From assembly GCA_002104985.1 (NCBI GenBank), contig MCGO01000157.1, forward strand, positions 1 to 64,000: a stretch of DNA of 64,000 nucleotides, given 5' to 3'. This document shows positions 1 through 10,054 of the stretch, piece by piece. This DNA comes from Rhizoclosmatium globosum. Its lineage: Eukaryota; Chytridiomycota; Chytridiomycetes; Chytridiales; Chytriomycetaceae. Both the position numbers and the translations under genes were made by a program. Numbering within the stretch: position 1 is the first letter of the stretch; each line of letters opens with the position of its first letter. The notes below the pieces were generated by a model. It was not told where the DNA came from. It saw only the letters and a program-made list of their open reading frames with translations, and did not search any database.

Positions 1-564
1 TGCTGGAGTGGGTGGCTCGTCCCTTTTATCCCCTTTTTCTTGTCTCGGAGAATTCTGGAAGGGGCACCAAAGGGGGCTCAGTGGCTGAAAGAGATCGTTG
101 AACTCCGATTGGTTCGATGATATCAGAATGATACAATCTTCACGTGCTTGTCAAGATCGAATATTATGATTACAGGGTTGATGTGGAGGGAAGAATGAAG
201 TGTCTTGTCAAGGAGGTTGATACAATGTTTCAGTGTTTCAGATTTGGTTTGTCAGCATCGTTTACTAAATCGAATTACTAAAACGGTCCTAAACGATCCC
301 TTCCAAAGAACAAGAGATCGAGTTTTTTTGTTGTTGTCGAAATTGGTCCGTTTTCACCGAGTCTTATCGAGGCTTATCACCAAAACACAAAGCTTAAACT
401 TATAACTATATAATTCTAAAATATGAAACAGTAGTTGCAGCCACGAAGGTGCAAGATAACCGAAAAGCAACATCAACGAAACAAAGAGGAAGAAAACTGG
501 GAAAGCCATGAAACTTCCGCCAATTCAACAAAAACAAACAACAAACTTATAACAAACAACTCTA

Positions 565-1277
565 CTACTTCGCAACCCTTCTCTTGGGCACAGCCATTTT
601 CCTGGTCCCTAAAATCGGAAGAACCGTTTCCGCCACCACATTCCATCCAACTTCCTCGACATCCATATCCTCAGGCTCGGGTGCACAACAACCATCGCCT
701 GGAATGTCCGTAAAGCTAAGGTTAATAGCCGAATCCACCTTGTCCTTTACAGGCACACAATGATCCTCAGCTTCTGTCACGTCATTCTCCACAAGTTCCC
801 AACCAACCGGCTCAACATCCATTGGCTCCGCATCATCCCTTTCCGGCACTTCCCAAAGGTCGGTAAAGAAACCAGGTTCGACTTTTTGGATGGCTTTGAA
901 CGAGACGCGACAGCCAATGTGTCCGGATTTATAGGAGTTCCGGCCGGGAATGTAAGGTACGAAGCCTGCGTGCACGATGAATAGAGCAGAGGGGTTGGGT
1001 TGAATTCGGGGGAAATGCGTTGGTTCTGGCAAAGTTTCAGTCGTTGGGAAGTTATCAGTTTGGAAGTAGTTGCGGTTGCGATGTGTCTGCGAGTTGCGTG
1101 GGATGTAAGCGAAAATAAATGAAACTAATAAGATGAAAATAATCATACCCGGGGGTTGTAGAAGTTGACCTTGCTTTTTGGTCTGCAAAATTCTGAGATT
1201 ACCAGTACGACACCAACAAGGAAGGTCACGAAAAGTATGCGGCCGAGGCACTTATATGTGTATAAGTACATACTCAT
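565..1277 (-). CDS. N-terminally anchored membrane protein, tandem copy 1
   Basis: No family recognised. I read two exons, 1277-1149 and 1086-565, joined across a 62-base intron (GTATGA...CGCAG), giving 216 residues. Residues 1-10 (MSMYLYTYKC) precede one strong membrane helix (about 13-30, FVTFLVGVVLVIS), then a Thr/Pro-rich stretch, then an acidic C-terminal half with repeated VGW[EN]-type motifs (EPVGWEL, EEVGWNV) and a basic end (KMAVPKRRVAK). This fits a type II or tail-in-cytosol anchored protein. The spliced model is preferred over the longer unspliced frame because the paralogue at 2117-2830 has an intron one base longer, which would frameshift the unspliced reading but leaves the spliced protein intact. 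Function unknown. Confidence 0.75.
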
Positions 1278-1332
1278 AGAAATGAAAAGGATTGAGGAAG
1301 CTTATTCCATCATACGAGTCAACCTTCTGCTA

Positions 1333-1373
1333 CGGCTTTGTAAAAACGATGGCCCATCGTTTCTGCAAAGCCG
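1333..1373. promoter_or_regulatory. Long inverted repeat upstream of copy 1
   Basis: CGGCTTTG and AACGATGG on one side pair with CCATCGTT and CAAAGCCG on the other, interrupted by a 4-base internal bulge. It lies 56-96 bases upstream of the copy-1 ATG and is preserved base for base in copy 2. It could be an operator-like palindrome or a 5'-UTR hairpin; the sequence alone does not say which. Confidence 0.5.
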
Positions 1374-2116
1374 GATAAAAGACTAAAACGCAAAGAATAA
1401 AGCAACTGATAGAGCATCTCTATCCGACAGTAGCTCACCAACTGACTCCCCAGTATTGCTCGGCATATCTACAATCTTGGTCCGTTGTCCATCCTTTCCA
1501 AACTTTTTGTAATCTATTCTCCGCACAACGCTCGATCTGCTCGAAGAACACTTCTAAAGATTTTTCTAATATACCTGCACAAGGCCGACGAGAAAGACAT
1601 ACAGTGACATGTTTCTGGGAAAGATTTGCCAGAAGATTTGCTGTGTTCTTTGCTGTGGAAAAGAACAAAGGAATTCATGACTTCTATTGAGCCAATCAAA
1701 TGCGATTTACAATCAGAAAGAAGAAGTAATAAATGACACGAATTAAAATCCGCAGATGTTGCAATGGTTGATGATGTGAAATCTTGGATCGTCAATGATG
1801 TGTCGCGTGACGTTTGTCAGCTTCGTTTACTAAATTGAATTACTAAAATAGTCCTAAATGCTCCTTTCCAAAGATCGAGAGATCGAGTGTTGTGTCGCAA
1901 TTGGTCCGTTTTAACCAATGCTTGTCGAGCCTTATCACCAAAACACAAAACTTAACTTATCACTATTTAATTCTTAAAATAGGAAACAGTAGTTGCAGCC
2001 AAGAAGGTGCAAGATAACCGAAAAGCAACATCAACGAAACAAAGAAGAAGAAAACTGGGAAAGCCATGAAACTTCCACCAATTCAATAAAAACAAACAAC
2101 AACCTCGCAAAACGCG

Positions 2117-2830
2117 CTACTTCGCAGCCCTTCTCTTGGGCACAGCCATTTTCCTGGCGCCTAAAATCGGAAGAACCGTTTCCGCCACCACATTCCATCC
2201 AACTTCCTCGACATCCATATCCTCAGGCTCGGGTGCACAACAACCATCGCCTGGAATGTCCGTAAAGCTAAGGTTAATAGCCGAATCCACCTTGTCCTTT
2301 ACAGGCACAAAATGATCCTCAGCTTCTGTCACGTCATTCTCCATAAGTTCCCAACCAACCGGCTCAACATCCATTGGCTCCGCATCATCCCGTTCTGGCA
2401 CCTCCCAAAGGTCGGTAAAGAAACCAGGTTCAACTTTTTGGATGGCTTTGAACGAGACGCGGCAGCCAATGTGTCCGGATTTATAGGAGTTCCGGCCGGG
2501 GATGTAAGGTACGAAGCCTGCGTGCACGATGAATAGAGCAGAGGGGTTGGGTTGAATTCGGGGGAAATGCGTTGGTTCTGGCAAGGTTTCAGTCGTTGGG
2601 AAGTTATCAGTTTGGAAGTAGTTGCGGTTGCGATGTGTCTGCGAGTTGCGTTGGGATGTAAGCGAAAATAAGTGAAACTAATAAGATGAAAAGAATCATA
2701 CCCGGGGGTTGTAGAAGTTGACCTTACTTTGTGGTCTGCAACATTCTGAGATTACCAGTAAGACACCAACAAGGAAGGTCACGAAAAGTATACGGCCGAG
2801 GCACTTGTATGTATATAAGTACATAATCAT
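2117..2830 (-). CDS. N-terminally anchored membrane protein, tandem copy 2
   Basis: Paralogue of the gene at 565-1277. Exons are 2830-2702 and 2638-2117 with a 63-base intron; the product is again 216 residues. The start (MIMYLYTYKC), the membrane helix and the acidic tail with VGWEL/VGWNV motifs are conserved, and the C-terminus reads KMAVPKRRAAK. Substitutions relative to copy 1 are few (for example VCVP/FVPV near the tail), so the duplication is fairly recent or under constraint. Function unknown. Confidence 0.75.
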
Positions 2831-2885
2831 AGAAATGGAAAGGATTGAGGAAGCTTATTCTATCATACGAGTCAACCTTCTGCTA

Positions 2886-2926
2886 CGGCTTTGTAAAAAC
2901 GATGGCCCATCGTTTCTGCAAAGCCG
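2886..2926. promoter_or_regulatory. Long inverted repeat upstream of copy 2
   Basis: Same hairpin as at 1333-1373, at the same distance from the copy-2 ATG. Arms CGGCTTTG...CAAAGCCG and AACGATGG...CCATCGTT are intact. Confidence 0.5.
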
Positions 2927-3350
2927 GATAAAAGACTAAAACGCAAAGAATAAAGCAACCGATAGAGCATCTCTATCCGACAGTAGCCCACCAACTGACT
3001 CCCCAGTATTGCTCGGCATATCTACAATCTTGGTCCGTTGTCCATCCTTTCCAAACTTTTTGTAATCTATTCTCCGCACAACGCTCGATCTGCTCGAAGA
3101 ACACTTCTAAAGCTTTTTCTAATATACCTGCACAAGGCCGAAGAGAAAGAAGTACAGTGACATGTTTTTGGGAAAGATTTGCCTGAAGATTTGCTGTGTT
3201 CTTTGTTGTGGAAAGGAACAAAGGAATTTATGACTTCCATTGAGCCAATCAAATGCGATTTGCAATCAGAAAGAAGAAGTAATAAATAACACAAATTAAT
3301 TCAGCAGATGTTGCAATTGTTGATGGATCGTCAATGACATCAGGGAACCG

Positions 3351-4727
3351 GTCAGATGGGTTTAGTTGCCTTCGATTGGGTTTGAACGCGTTTTCATAGT
3401 GGAGATGCTCAAAAGGAGACCCCCCCCGGTTACGAGAACATTTCAAATGGTCCAATTGGATTTCAATGGAGATGAAATATGGTTGATGCATCATAGTTAC
3501 AACCTGTATTTTGCAAACCCTTTACTAATGGAACAGCCAAATTCATACACAATCAAGTCGGATATCCTGTATTCTGTTCAGGCTTTGTACTCATTTAAAG
3601 GCTAACTCATAAGGATCTGAAAAGTGTGAATGGATTCTTGTTGTTTAAAACGAAAACGCGGAACATTATGATTGAGATACTTAAATTTATTGTATTAATC
3701 TCGAAAAAAACTCCGGTAATGGACCTGTTTTACTTACGAAGGATAATTTGACCATATTCAGTGTGGTAGCTTGGGCGGACGTAAATTCGGAGAAATAAAT
3801 GCTGTGAAGTTCAATCAGAGATATTTTAGAATAACAAGAGTTACTCATCTTAAGTCACGTTTGAGTATCAATCAAACTCTTTCACACTGACTCACGGATT
3901 TCACGATGGCGCACAGAATCACATCCGATGAGTGAACGTTCGAAAACAGAGAAAAGATGCTTGAGTGGTAAGCCGAAGCCTAAATGATGATTGCGAGGTA
4001 AAATAAGTAAGAGTGTGGAGGAGAGAAACACAGAGTGAGGGGTCATCGTCAGAAGGAAGTGAAGATTTAAGACGTGCCAAAGTAGCGACACTTATGCGTC
4101 ACGGTGGCTATTGTCAGGATTCTATTTGTGGAGGTCCACCCCTTCTTTTTAACCCCTGACTGACAGTCCGTGAATCATCTCACATCATTATGATCCTAAA
4201 TTTTAATTTTTACATGTTGTGAGCAACAATTAAATATTGGGGAAAGTGTCAAACTACTCGTCAGAATGAATAAAGATAGTAATACAGTCATAAAAACACA
4301 GGATAAATGTTAACTTCAGCACCGGAGCTACCTTCAATCAAAGGATGAAGGAATTAATTATGAGTCCATTCAGATCCGATTCCAGCACCCAACATTCGTA
4401 ACTTAAATACAGTAGATCCATTAAGACAAGTTCGAAATTCTGAAATTGTATTAGAAATGAACCTGAAATGCAACTGAGTTGGGCTGAGTCAATGTGAGAT
4501 GCCATTCAAATTGACTCTGAATATGTCAAAGGGTAAAATTGCAAACAGAGCCTCTTTATTTTCATAAAATTGCAAATGAAATAAGCTAAATCCAGATAAT
4601 TGTATGAAAAGGATCTGCCTGGTTTGCTGATGGACGTGTCGCGTGACCTGGTCACGTTGAGAAACATTTGTCTCACAGAAACCAGTTGCTTGTGCCTTTA
4701 CTTTGTTCTTCTTCTGCCGGGCTCAAT
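3351..4727. other. Intergenic, no gene seen
   Basis: AT-rich, with only short ORFs lacking conserved motifs, splice-linked partners or low-complexity protein features. The word gtcgcgtgac near 4637 also occurs at the duplication junction near 1803. I see no RNA gene. Confidence 0.6.
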
Positions 4728-5231
4728 ATGCCGCCTCTCATACGGAGGCAGACACAACAAGCACCAGTACCAGTTGAACCTCCAGTCAATTCTATCGCAA
4801 CACCAGTCACAATCGGACTTGTGTGTGCTACACTTCTACTATTCATCTTAGTTATCAGTTTATACCTCCGTTCCAACAGAACTGTGGAAACAAATAGTCA
4901 AGAAAGCCTTAAAGCAAAGACGTCGATATCATTCTCACTGTCATCGCATCTATCTCCGTTATTTACAGATACAGTCGACGCAGTAGATAGTTGGCATCCA
5001 GGTGGATACGCGGGTGGGAACTGGACGTATTTCGATGCGGAGGAGGTGTATCTGAGTGATGCAAGCGAGCTTGGCGAACAGAGACCCGAGGAGGCTCCAA
5101 GGATCACCAATCCGAATCCGAGATTATCCGAAGAAATATCGCTAAGCACGAGCAACTGCTGTGATTCTTGTTCCGGTGTTCATGGAGTGGGATTGGGAAT
5201 TCAGAGGTCTGACATATCTAGCTTGAACTAG
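4728..5231 (+). CDS. Small single-pass membrane protein
   Basis: 167 residues starting at the first ATG of the frame (MPPLIRRQ); upstream codons in frame have no ATG. A Pro-rich N-terminus is followed by one membrane helix at about residues 27-47 (VTIGLVCATLLLFILVISLYL), then a Ser-rich and acidic tail ending near CCDSCSGVHGVGLGI. The CC..C...VGLGI ending resembles that of the next gene downstream (KCCQEC....VGLGITF), so the two are probably diverged relatives. No known domain. Topology suggests a short outside part and a roughly 120-residue cytosolic tail. First of a run of six such genes on this strand. Confidence 0.65.
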   Translation: MPPLIRRQTQQAPVPVEPPVNSIATPVTIGLVCATLLLFILVISLYLRSNRTVETNSQESLKAKTSISFSLSSHLSPLFTDTVDAVDSWHPGGYAGGNWTYFDAEEVYLSDASELGEQRPEEAPRITNPNPRLSEEISLSTSNCCDSCSGVHGVGLGIQRSDISSLN

Positions 5232-5526
5232 TGTGGCGCTTCTCTGCATTTAGCGTATTCATATAGATATATAAATCATAAATTATACCCTGTTTACCAT
5301 CAAATGATTGTGAACTGCGATAAAAGTGGATGAACATACTCACTCAAGAATAGACCCAAGTTCAGCTGCAGCCATTCTAATCACGTGTCCCGGTCGCGTG
5401 GCAGTTGCCTCCTTGCTCAGCAGACCAGGATTCTTCGAGTGAGTCACGCAGCCACAAATCAAAAACTCTTCCAGACACAGCATAGGAAACGAGCGGCGCA
5501 TCAACCACAAACCACCTTCCTTCGCT

Positions 5527-6117
5527 ATGCAAATCACGTCATCGATCGAGGCTTCCGTCTCAAGCCTTACACTCTCAGAGAGTATCGCTGCCTCAGCCAT
5601 CGCACTCACTTGTTCAGTGGCACTTGTCGCAGCATTCTACATTGTATCTTCAATCAGAACCCGGATACATTCCAAAAACACCCAAATCCACGATATCGAA
5701 GCACCGCAGTCCGTCAAGGAACTCTCCACTGCCACTGAATCCGTGGTGGCTGTGGCTATCTACCACGGGGCACTCCAACGACCCGAACCAGCCGTCCGCG
5801 GTATAAAACCACAAGCAAGCTTCGACAGTGCATGTACGCTTGTCGATGATCAGAACGCGGAGTGTATTGTTCCAAGTGATAAGAAGTTGGGAGGCGGTGG
5901 TGATGGAGAGCCTTTGGGCTTTCCTGCCAAAGCCACAATTACGTATGCTTCAACTGAAGAGACTGTCGTCACGGATTGTGAGGAAGAAGTTGCGCCTGTT
6001 GAAGTATTGACGTTTCAGGAACGGGCGAGGAGGCGAGCGGCTGAGAAGCGGCGGAGTAAATGTTGTCAAGAATGTCGGATGACTCCAGAGCCAGTTGGAT
6101 TGGGGATAACGTTCTAA
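5527..6117 (+). CDS. Small single-pass membrane protein
   Basis: 196 residues. A Ser/Thr-rich N-terminus (MQITSSIEASVSS) leads into one helix at about 20-42 (SAIALTCSVALVAAFYIVSSI). The charged cytosolic-type tail contains a glycine run, a basic stretch (RARRRAAEKRRSKCC) and ends VGLGITF like its upstream neighbour. No enzymatic domain is visible. Part of the membrane-protein cluster at 4.7-8.7 kb. Confidence 0.65.
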   Translation: MQITSSIEASVSSLTLSESIAASAIALTCSVALVAAFYIVSSIRTRIHSKNTQIHDIEAPQSVKELSTATESVVAVAIYHGALQRPEPAVRGIKPQASFDSACTLVDDQNAECIVPSDKKLGGGGDGEPLGFPAKATITYASTEETVVTDCEEEVAPVEVLTFQERARRRAAEKRRSKCCQECRMTPEPVGLGITF

Positions 6118-6483
6118 AGGATATCCTTTGGAAAGTCTATGTCGCATTTGTATTATAAGTTGCATTATTTTATCCGCATTGTTACTATGCAGTTCTCTCT
6201 TTCTTCATTTTGATATCTATGATATATATCACGTTGTTTGTCTGTAAATACATCGATTATTGTCCATTGACGGTGGAGTTTCAACAATGAAAGTAAAGTC
6301 ATAATCAGTATTACAGAAATTGGATTGCTCACTTATCCCACATTAAATCAGACATTACATGGAAGACAATCGAATAATATTTTTGATGATATCATGAATG
6401 TTACCATGCTTTGCGGCCACTGATTCGAAATCGATTACCCTCTCTTCCTGAATACGAATCAAGTTGATAAAAATTAACTAAAA

Positions 6484-6756
6484 ATGGCATCTCCAAGCAC
6501 AAGCGCGTTACCTACTATTCAGGAAAATACTACTCATATCAATAGTCCTTTGTCGATTTTGTTCGACTGCCTCCTTGGAATCGGAAGTGTGGGCATTTTA
6601 GCTTATCTATACGTTCGCTTTCGCATAAGGAAGAATAATTCACGCGAAAGAGATCAGTTGCCCGAATATTCTGGCGATGAGCCGTTGCCGCAGTATATTG
6701 AACCTATTGAGCTGGAATCTCAAGAACCATCGCCCCAACGACGCAATAGCCATTAA
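6484..6756 (+). CDS. Single-pass membrane protein with two LPxY motifs
   Basis: 90 residues: Ser/Thr-rich N-terminus, one helix at about 24-46 (LSILFDCLLGIGSVGILAYLYV), a basic stop-transfer (RFRIRKNN), then LPEYSGDEPLPQY. The double LPxY matches the variant PY motif bound by WW domains of Nedd4/Rsp5-type ubiquitin ligases. That binding is established for PPxY/LPxY ligands in general and inferred here. The tail motif is shared with genes at 7021, 7465 and 8063, which marks them as one family despite little similarity elsewhere. Confidence 0.7.
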   Translation: MASPSTSALPTIQENTTHINSPLSILFDCLLGIGSVGILAYLYVRFRIRKNNSRERDQLPEYSGDEPLPQYIEPIELESQEPSPQRRNSH

Positions 6757-7020
6757 TTTTTCTGCCAGCATACGTATATTATTATCATAGCCTCATATAA
6801 TTGTGAATATAACCAGTCGATGTCCACTAAAAAAGCATTTTATTTGAATTTGTAAGCAAAAATTGCTTCTCCACCAACTTTATCGAAACACTATCTTGAT
6901 TCGAAATCGCTCCAGCTCATTCCATTACACGTAGGAAAAAGTATGAATCACGGAAAGCCTATTTGAGCGCCGTCATCGGAAATTGTGAACAAAAGTATCT
7001 TTAGGACAAAACCGCCTCTA

Positions 7021-7263
7021 ATGTTTGACGCACAAAGTATTCCAAACCCAGCCACATCCAGCGCAGTTCCCAGCTCAAATGGATCAAGCAGTGGAATAAA
7101 TGGCCCAACGTCGGTTATATTCTACGTTATTCTCGCTGTCACTCTTTTAGCCGCGTGCATCTACTTCTACCTTCAGAATCGGAAAGCAAAGTTAGATGCC
7201 ATCGCTGCAGACAAAGCGCCAGAATACAAAGACGAGGAACCTTTACCTCCATACCTTGTGTAA
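7021..7263 (+). CDS. Single-pass membrane protein with PEY/LPPY tail
   Basis: 80 residues. ATG at 7021 is chosen because the frame has no earlier ATG and because the paralogue at 7465 begins with the same MFDA. A Ser/Asn/Pro-rich outer part is followed by a helix at about 31-52 (VIFYVILAVTLLAACIYFYL), a basic segment, and the C-terminal motif APEYKDEEPLPPYLV at the very end. It is a closer relative of the 7465 gene than of the 6484 gene. A ubiquitin-ligase adaptor role is inference from the PY motif alone. Confidence 0.75.
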   Translation: MFDAQSIPNPATSSAVPSSNGSSSGINGPTSVIFYVILAVTLLAACIYFYLQNRKAKLDAIAADKAPEYKDEEPLPPYLV

Positions 7264-7464
7264 CTGCGCTCACCAGTTATAATGACTTTCTGGCCTCTTC
7301 TGCTTCTATTATGTCTCTACTGTTAATCCCTATATAAATGTTTATTTAAAATATTCTACTTGTGACAAATAGTGCACGTCATCCCGACAAGAAGGAAAAA
7401 CGAATCAGTATGATTACAAAATCAAAAAAGTGTCATCCAACTCATCCAACTTTGTCATCCGAAT

Positions 7465-7695
7465 ATGTTCGACGCATCATCCATACCAAGTACATCTGAG
7501 GCTTCAGACTCTGCTCCTCCTGGACCAGTTGCTATTGTGTGTTTTGTGTTCATTGGCACAGCCGTGTTAGGAGTAATAGCTGGGTTCTGCATTCGGTATC
7601 GGAACCAAAAGCGAAACGAATGCTTGGAAGCTGGTGTACCTCCGCCAGAGTACAAGGATGATGAAGCGCTGCCTCCATATCTTCCTTCATCTTAA
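7465..7695 (+). CDS. Single-pass membrane protein with PPEY/LPPY tail
   Basis: 76 residues. MFDASSIPSTSEASD, then a helix at about 22-43 (AIVCFVFIGTAVLGVIAGFCI), a basic stop-transfer (RYRNQKR) and the tail PPPEYKDDEALPPYLPSS, with a perfect PPxY and an LPxY-type site eight residues apart. Nearly the same layout as the gene at 7021, so this is a local duplication. There is no signal peptide; the helix probably acts as signal anchor. Confidence 0.75.
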   Translation: MFDASSIPSTSEASDSAPPGPVAIVCFVFIGTAVLGVIAGFCIRYRNQKRNECLEAGVPPPEYKDDEALPPYLPSS

Positions 7696-8062
7696 GAAGC
7701 TGTGAACGCTGTGAACCAGAACTAATTAGTAAATCGCCACAGTGCTTCAACCATAATTTAATACGAAAATAAAGCTTGCATCATCTCAAATTCTCAATTA
7801 CGCTGATTCGCACAATGATTTCGTTATAGTGAACGGTCGAGACCTGCAAGCCATTCAGCCACAGAGGAATCGCGGACCCAAGCAGTGGAAAAACTCCGAA
7901 TCATCAGCCTCCAATCAAATGACAAACACCCCTTGCACCAAGCAATGACTGCTGCTGAACAAAAGAATTAAGCAATCCAAACTTGCACAACTGCTGCACC
8001 TCATTGTACATCTCGAACAACAATCAACACACGCAACGAACTATTCTTCAAGATTTGACGTC

Positions 8063-8680
8063 ATGGCTGCCATTGATTCTTCATCGACTTCCCCGAGTGG
8101 CTCTGACCAACAATCACTTCACCACGTACACCCCGAGCATCATTCTGAATCTCAATCCATTCCATCAAATTACAACTACGTTTATTTACCGCCGCCAAAG
8201 CCGCTCTCAGCTTCTGATATTCCTGTTCCGCACGAAGTGATATTCCCAGCAGCACAGCAAGTCCAACAACTCCAACAAACTGCCCAACCTTCTCCAAACT
8301 TCAACGATAACCAACAAGATACCCTTCCCCTCTCGACAGCCATCCCAATCATAATACTCATCGCTCTCGTCGTTCTTGCGAGTCTTGGAATCCTCGGGTA
8401 CATAGCACACCAAACATACAAATCCCGTAAGCTTGAGCACGAAGAATCAACACGATGGAATGCGCGGACACCCGAAATAGACGATGAGCCGCTTCCAGTG
8501 TACGTACCTTCCGCTTCAAAACATGAAGATGATGGGCTGGGTTTCCAAACGACAGTGATCCCGCGACGGGTCGACTCACTGGATGTACCAAGGCGAGACG
8601 GGTTAGAAGAGGAAGAAGGATGGTCCTGGTGGGCGACACCCAGGCGGGACAGTCTGAACCAACTTGCCTTCACTGTTTAA
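8063..8680 (+). CDS. Single-pass membrane protein with LPVY motif, long ectodomain
   Basis: 205 residues. About 90 residues of Ser/Gln/His/Pro-rich low-complexity sequence precede one helix at about 92-115 (AIPIIILIALVVLASLGILGYI). The tail contains TPEIDDEPLPVY, aligned with the PEY.DDEPLPxY motif of the three preceding genes, and then continues another 55 residues with two RR[VD]SL-like basic/Ser sites (RRVDSL, RRDSL) that look like kinase sites. It is the most elaborate member of the cluster. Function unknown. Confidence 0.7.
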   Translation: MAAIDSSSTSPSGSDQQSLHHVHPEHHSESQSIPSNYNYVYLPPPKPLSASDIPVPHEVIFPAAQQVQQLQQTAQPSPNFNDNQQDTLPLSTAIPIIILIALVVLASLGILGYIAHQTYKSRKLEHEESTRWNARTPEIDDEPLPVYVPSASKHEDDGLGFQTTVIPRRVDSLDVPRRDGLEEEEGWSWWATPRRDSLNQLAFTV

Positions 8681-8765
8681 GTTTATTTTGTACATGTCAT
8701 CCTAATAGCCTCCTTCCTTCCTTCCTTCAAACATTCATTTATAAATAAAAACAAAGATCTGATAG

Positions 8766-8969
8766 TCAAAGAGCTTTTGCGGCTTCTTTCTTTGCTCGTT
8801 CGAGCGATCTTCGAAGGGGATCAAAGGTTTGTTTGTTGAGGGCGTAGTGTCTGTTTGATGCCTCCTCGGCCCGAAGGAGCGAGTCTACTTGCTGCATCGG
8901 CTCTTTTCCTTTGTCCGAGACGTCGTCGAATTGGGCCTTTTGAAGTTGGATTTTGTGGAGGGTGTTCAT
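8766..8969 (-). CDS. Short charged helical protein
   Basis: 67 residues, MNTLHKIQLQKAQFDD..., rich in Lys, Glu, Gln and Ala with a heptad-like second half (RRSLERAKKEAAKAL). No signal peptide, membrane segment or recognised domain. It is convergent with the PY-motif gene ending at 8680. The composition is coding-like and unlike the neighbouring intergenic DNA, but there is no second copy to confirm it. Confidence 0.45.
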   Translation of the reverse strand: MNTLHKIQLQKAQFDDVSDKGKEPMQQVDSLLRAEEASNRHYALNKQTFDPLRRSLERAKKEAAKAL

Positions 8970-9243
8970 TTGTTTGTTGGTTTTTTAATCGTTCTTTTTT
9001 AAAGAGAAGCACAGGAATGGTAGAAAAGAAGAATGGCCGTTTCCTTACTTCATGGTATACTCAGCCTTTTAAGGAATGGTCGGAATATCTATCACGAATA
9101 TTCAATACCCATTCCATGTCCAAACTGAGCTAACCAAGTCAACCTAATAAAAGTTAACCACTTGATGTTTTGCTCCCGCCTTCGTCGCACAGCCACGTTT
9201 TGAGTGATTATCAATCTCTTTCAAAACTCAAACGGAAACAACA

Positions 9244-9887
9244 ATGTCCTACCAGCAACCACAAGGCCCACCACCAGCCACCACCACCTACGCTCAACCA
9301 GCAACCGCTCCAGCTCAGTACCCTCCTCAGGGAGACTTCCAGGTTGCGCAGGGCCAGCAGCAGGTGAGATCCTGCATTTTTGAGAAATAAGTCCGCTCTA
9401 TGATCTGTCGTTGAGCTGTATGCTGGCGTGATGGAATCACGATCTTTGAAAACGAGTGGAGAATCGTAGCGAATGAGGACGTCACGCTTAAGAAGCTGTT
9501 AGCCAAGAGTGTAGATACTAAGATAAGTTTGGAAAGTGTCCTGTGGCTGGTTCGAGGTGGAGTTGGCAAAAAACAAAAAACTAGATGGGAGACACTGATT
9601 CCGATTTACTTGGATCCTGGAGAGGAGTAATAGATTGTGCGAAAGTGAAAGGATGTTGATAGTTGGTCTAACCCGATTTCTATCACTTAGTACTACGCTG
9701 CTCCAAATGGACAGCCACAGATGGTTCAGCAGCCATCCACCGATAAGGGTGCGGGAGGCGACTCAGGTGCTGGATTCTGTGTTGGCTGTCTCGCTTGCTG
9801 TGCTATTTGCGAATGTTGCTACGTAAGTGATTAAGACTTATTTTTGGCTTTCATTCTAACTTAACGTTTACGTAGCTCTGTTGTTAA
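9244..9887 (+). CDS. CYSTM-type Pro/Gln-rich tail-anchored protein
   Basis: Three exons (9244-9363, 9691-9822, 9876-9887) with canonical GTGAGA and GTAAGT donors give 87 residues. The N-terminal 60 are Pro/Gln/Tyr-rich (MSYQQPQGPP..., TYAQPATAP). The C-terminus is a Cys-rich hydrophobic module, GFCVGCLACCAICECCY plus LCC. The last exon supplies only those three residues and the stop. This arrangement is typical of CYSTM proteins, known as stress-related tail-anchored membrane proteins in fungi and plants. It is separated from its relatives at 22.7-29 kb by the Helitron. The first intron (327 nt) is unusually long for this window. Confidence 0.75.
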
Positions 9888-10054
9888 ATGGGGTTATTCT
9901 ATTGCTTTCAATATCTTTTGCCGCTGCTCGATTTTAATAAAGTATGCATTCTTAAGTTCCACGTCTCCAATCCATTGCATTTTTTTGCAGTTCATTCGTG
10001 TTATCTGAACGACAATAGAGCTTGCGAGAATAAAACGTTGGATGGAACTGGCCG

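Larger units (their letters stand above)
248..3350. repeat. Tandem duplication of a 1.55-kb gene-bearing unit
   Basis: Copy 1 runs from about 248 to 1800 and copy 2 from about 1811 to 3350. The two read in parallel with only scattered substitutions and small indels. Each copy holds one minus-strand two-exon gene (565-1277 and 2117-2830), about 400 bases of 5' flank and a conserved hairpin in that flank. The flank also holds a minus-strand ORF (1435-1668, 2973-3221) whose last 40 or so codons are identical in both copies. I do not call it a gene, because the DNA there is nearly identical too and carries no coding signature. Outside the gene nothing else is recognisable. Confidence 0.9.

Noticed and set aside
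565..1251. Unspliced 228-residue reading of the first gene with MIIFILLV as membrane segment
   Set aside because: Copy 2 is frameshifted in that segment; splicing gives two intact proteins with a better helix.
1435..1668. Minus-strand ORF conserved in both tandem copies (EVFFEQIERCAENR...)
   Set aside because: Identity follows the overall DNA identity of the duplication, and the first half changes mainly at amino-acid-altering sites; no evidence of coding constraint.
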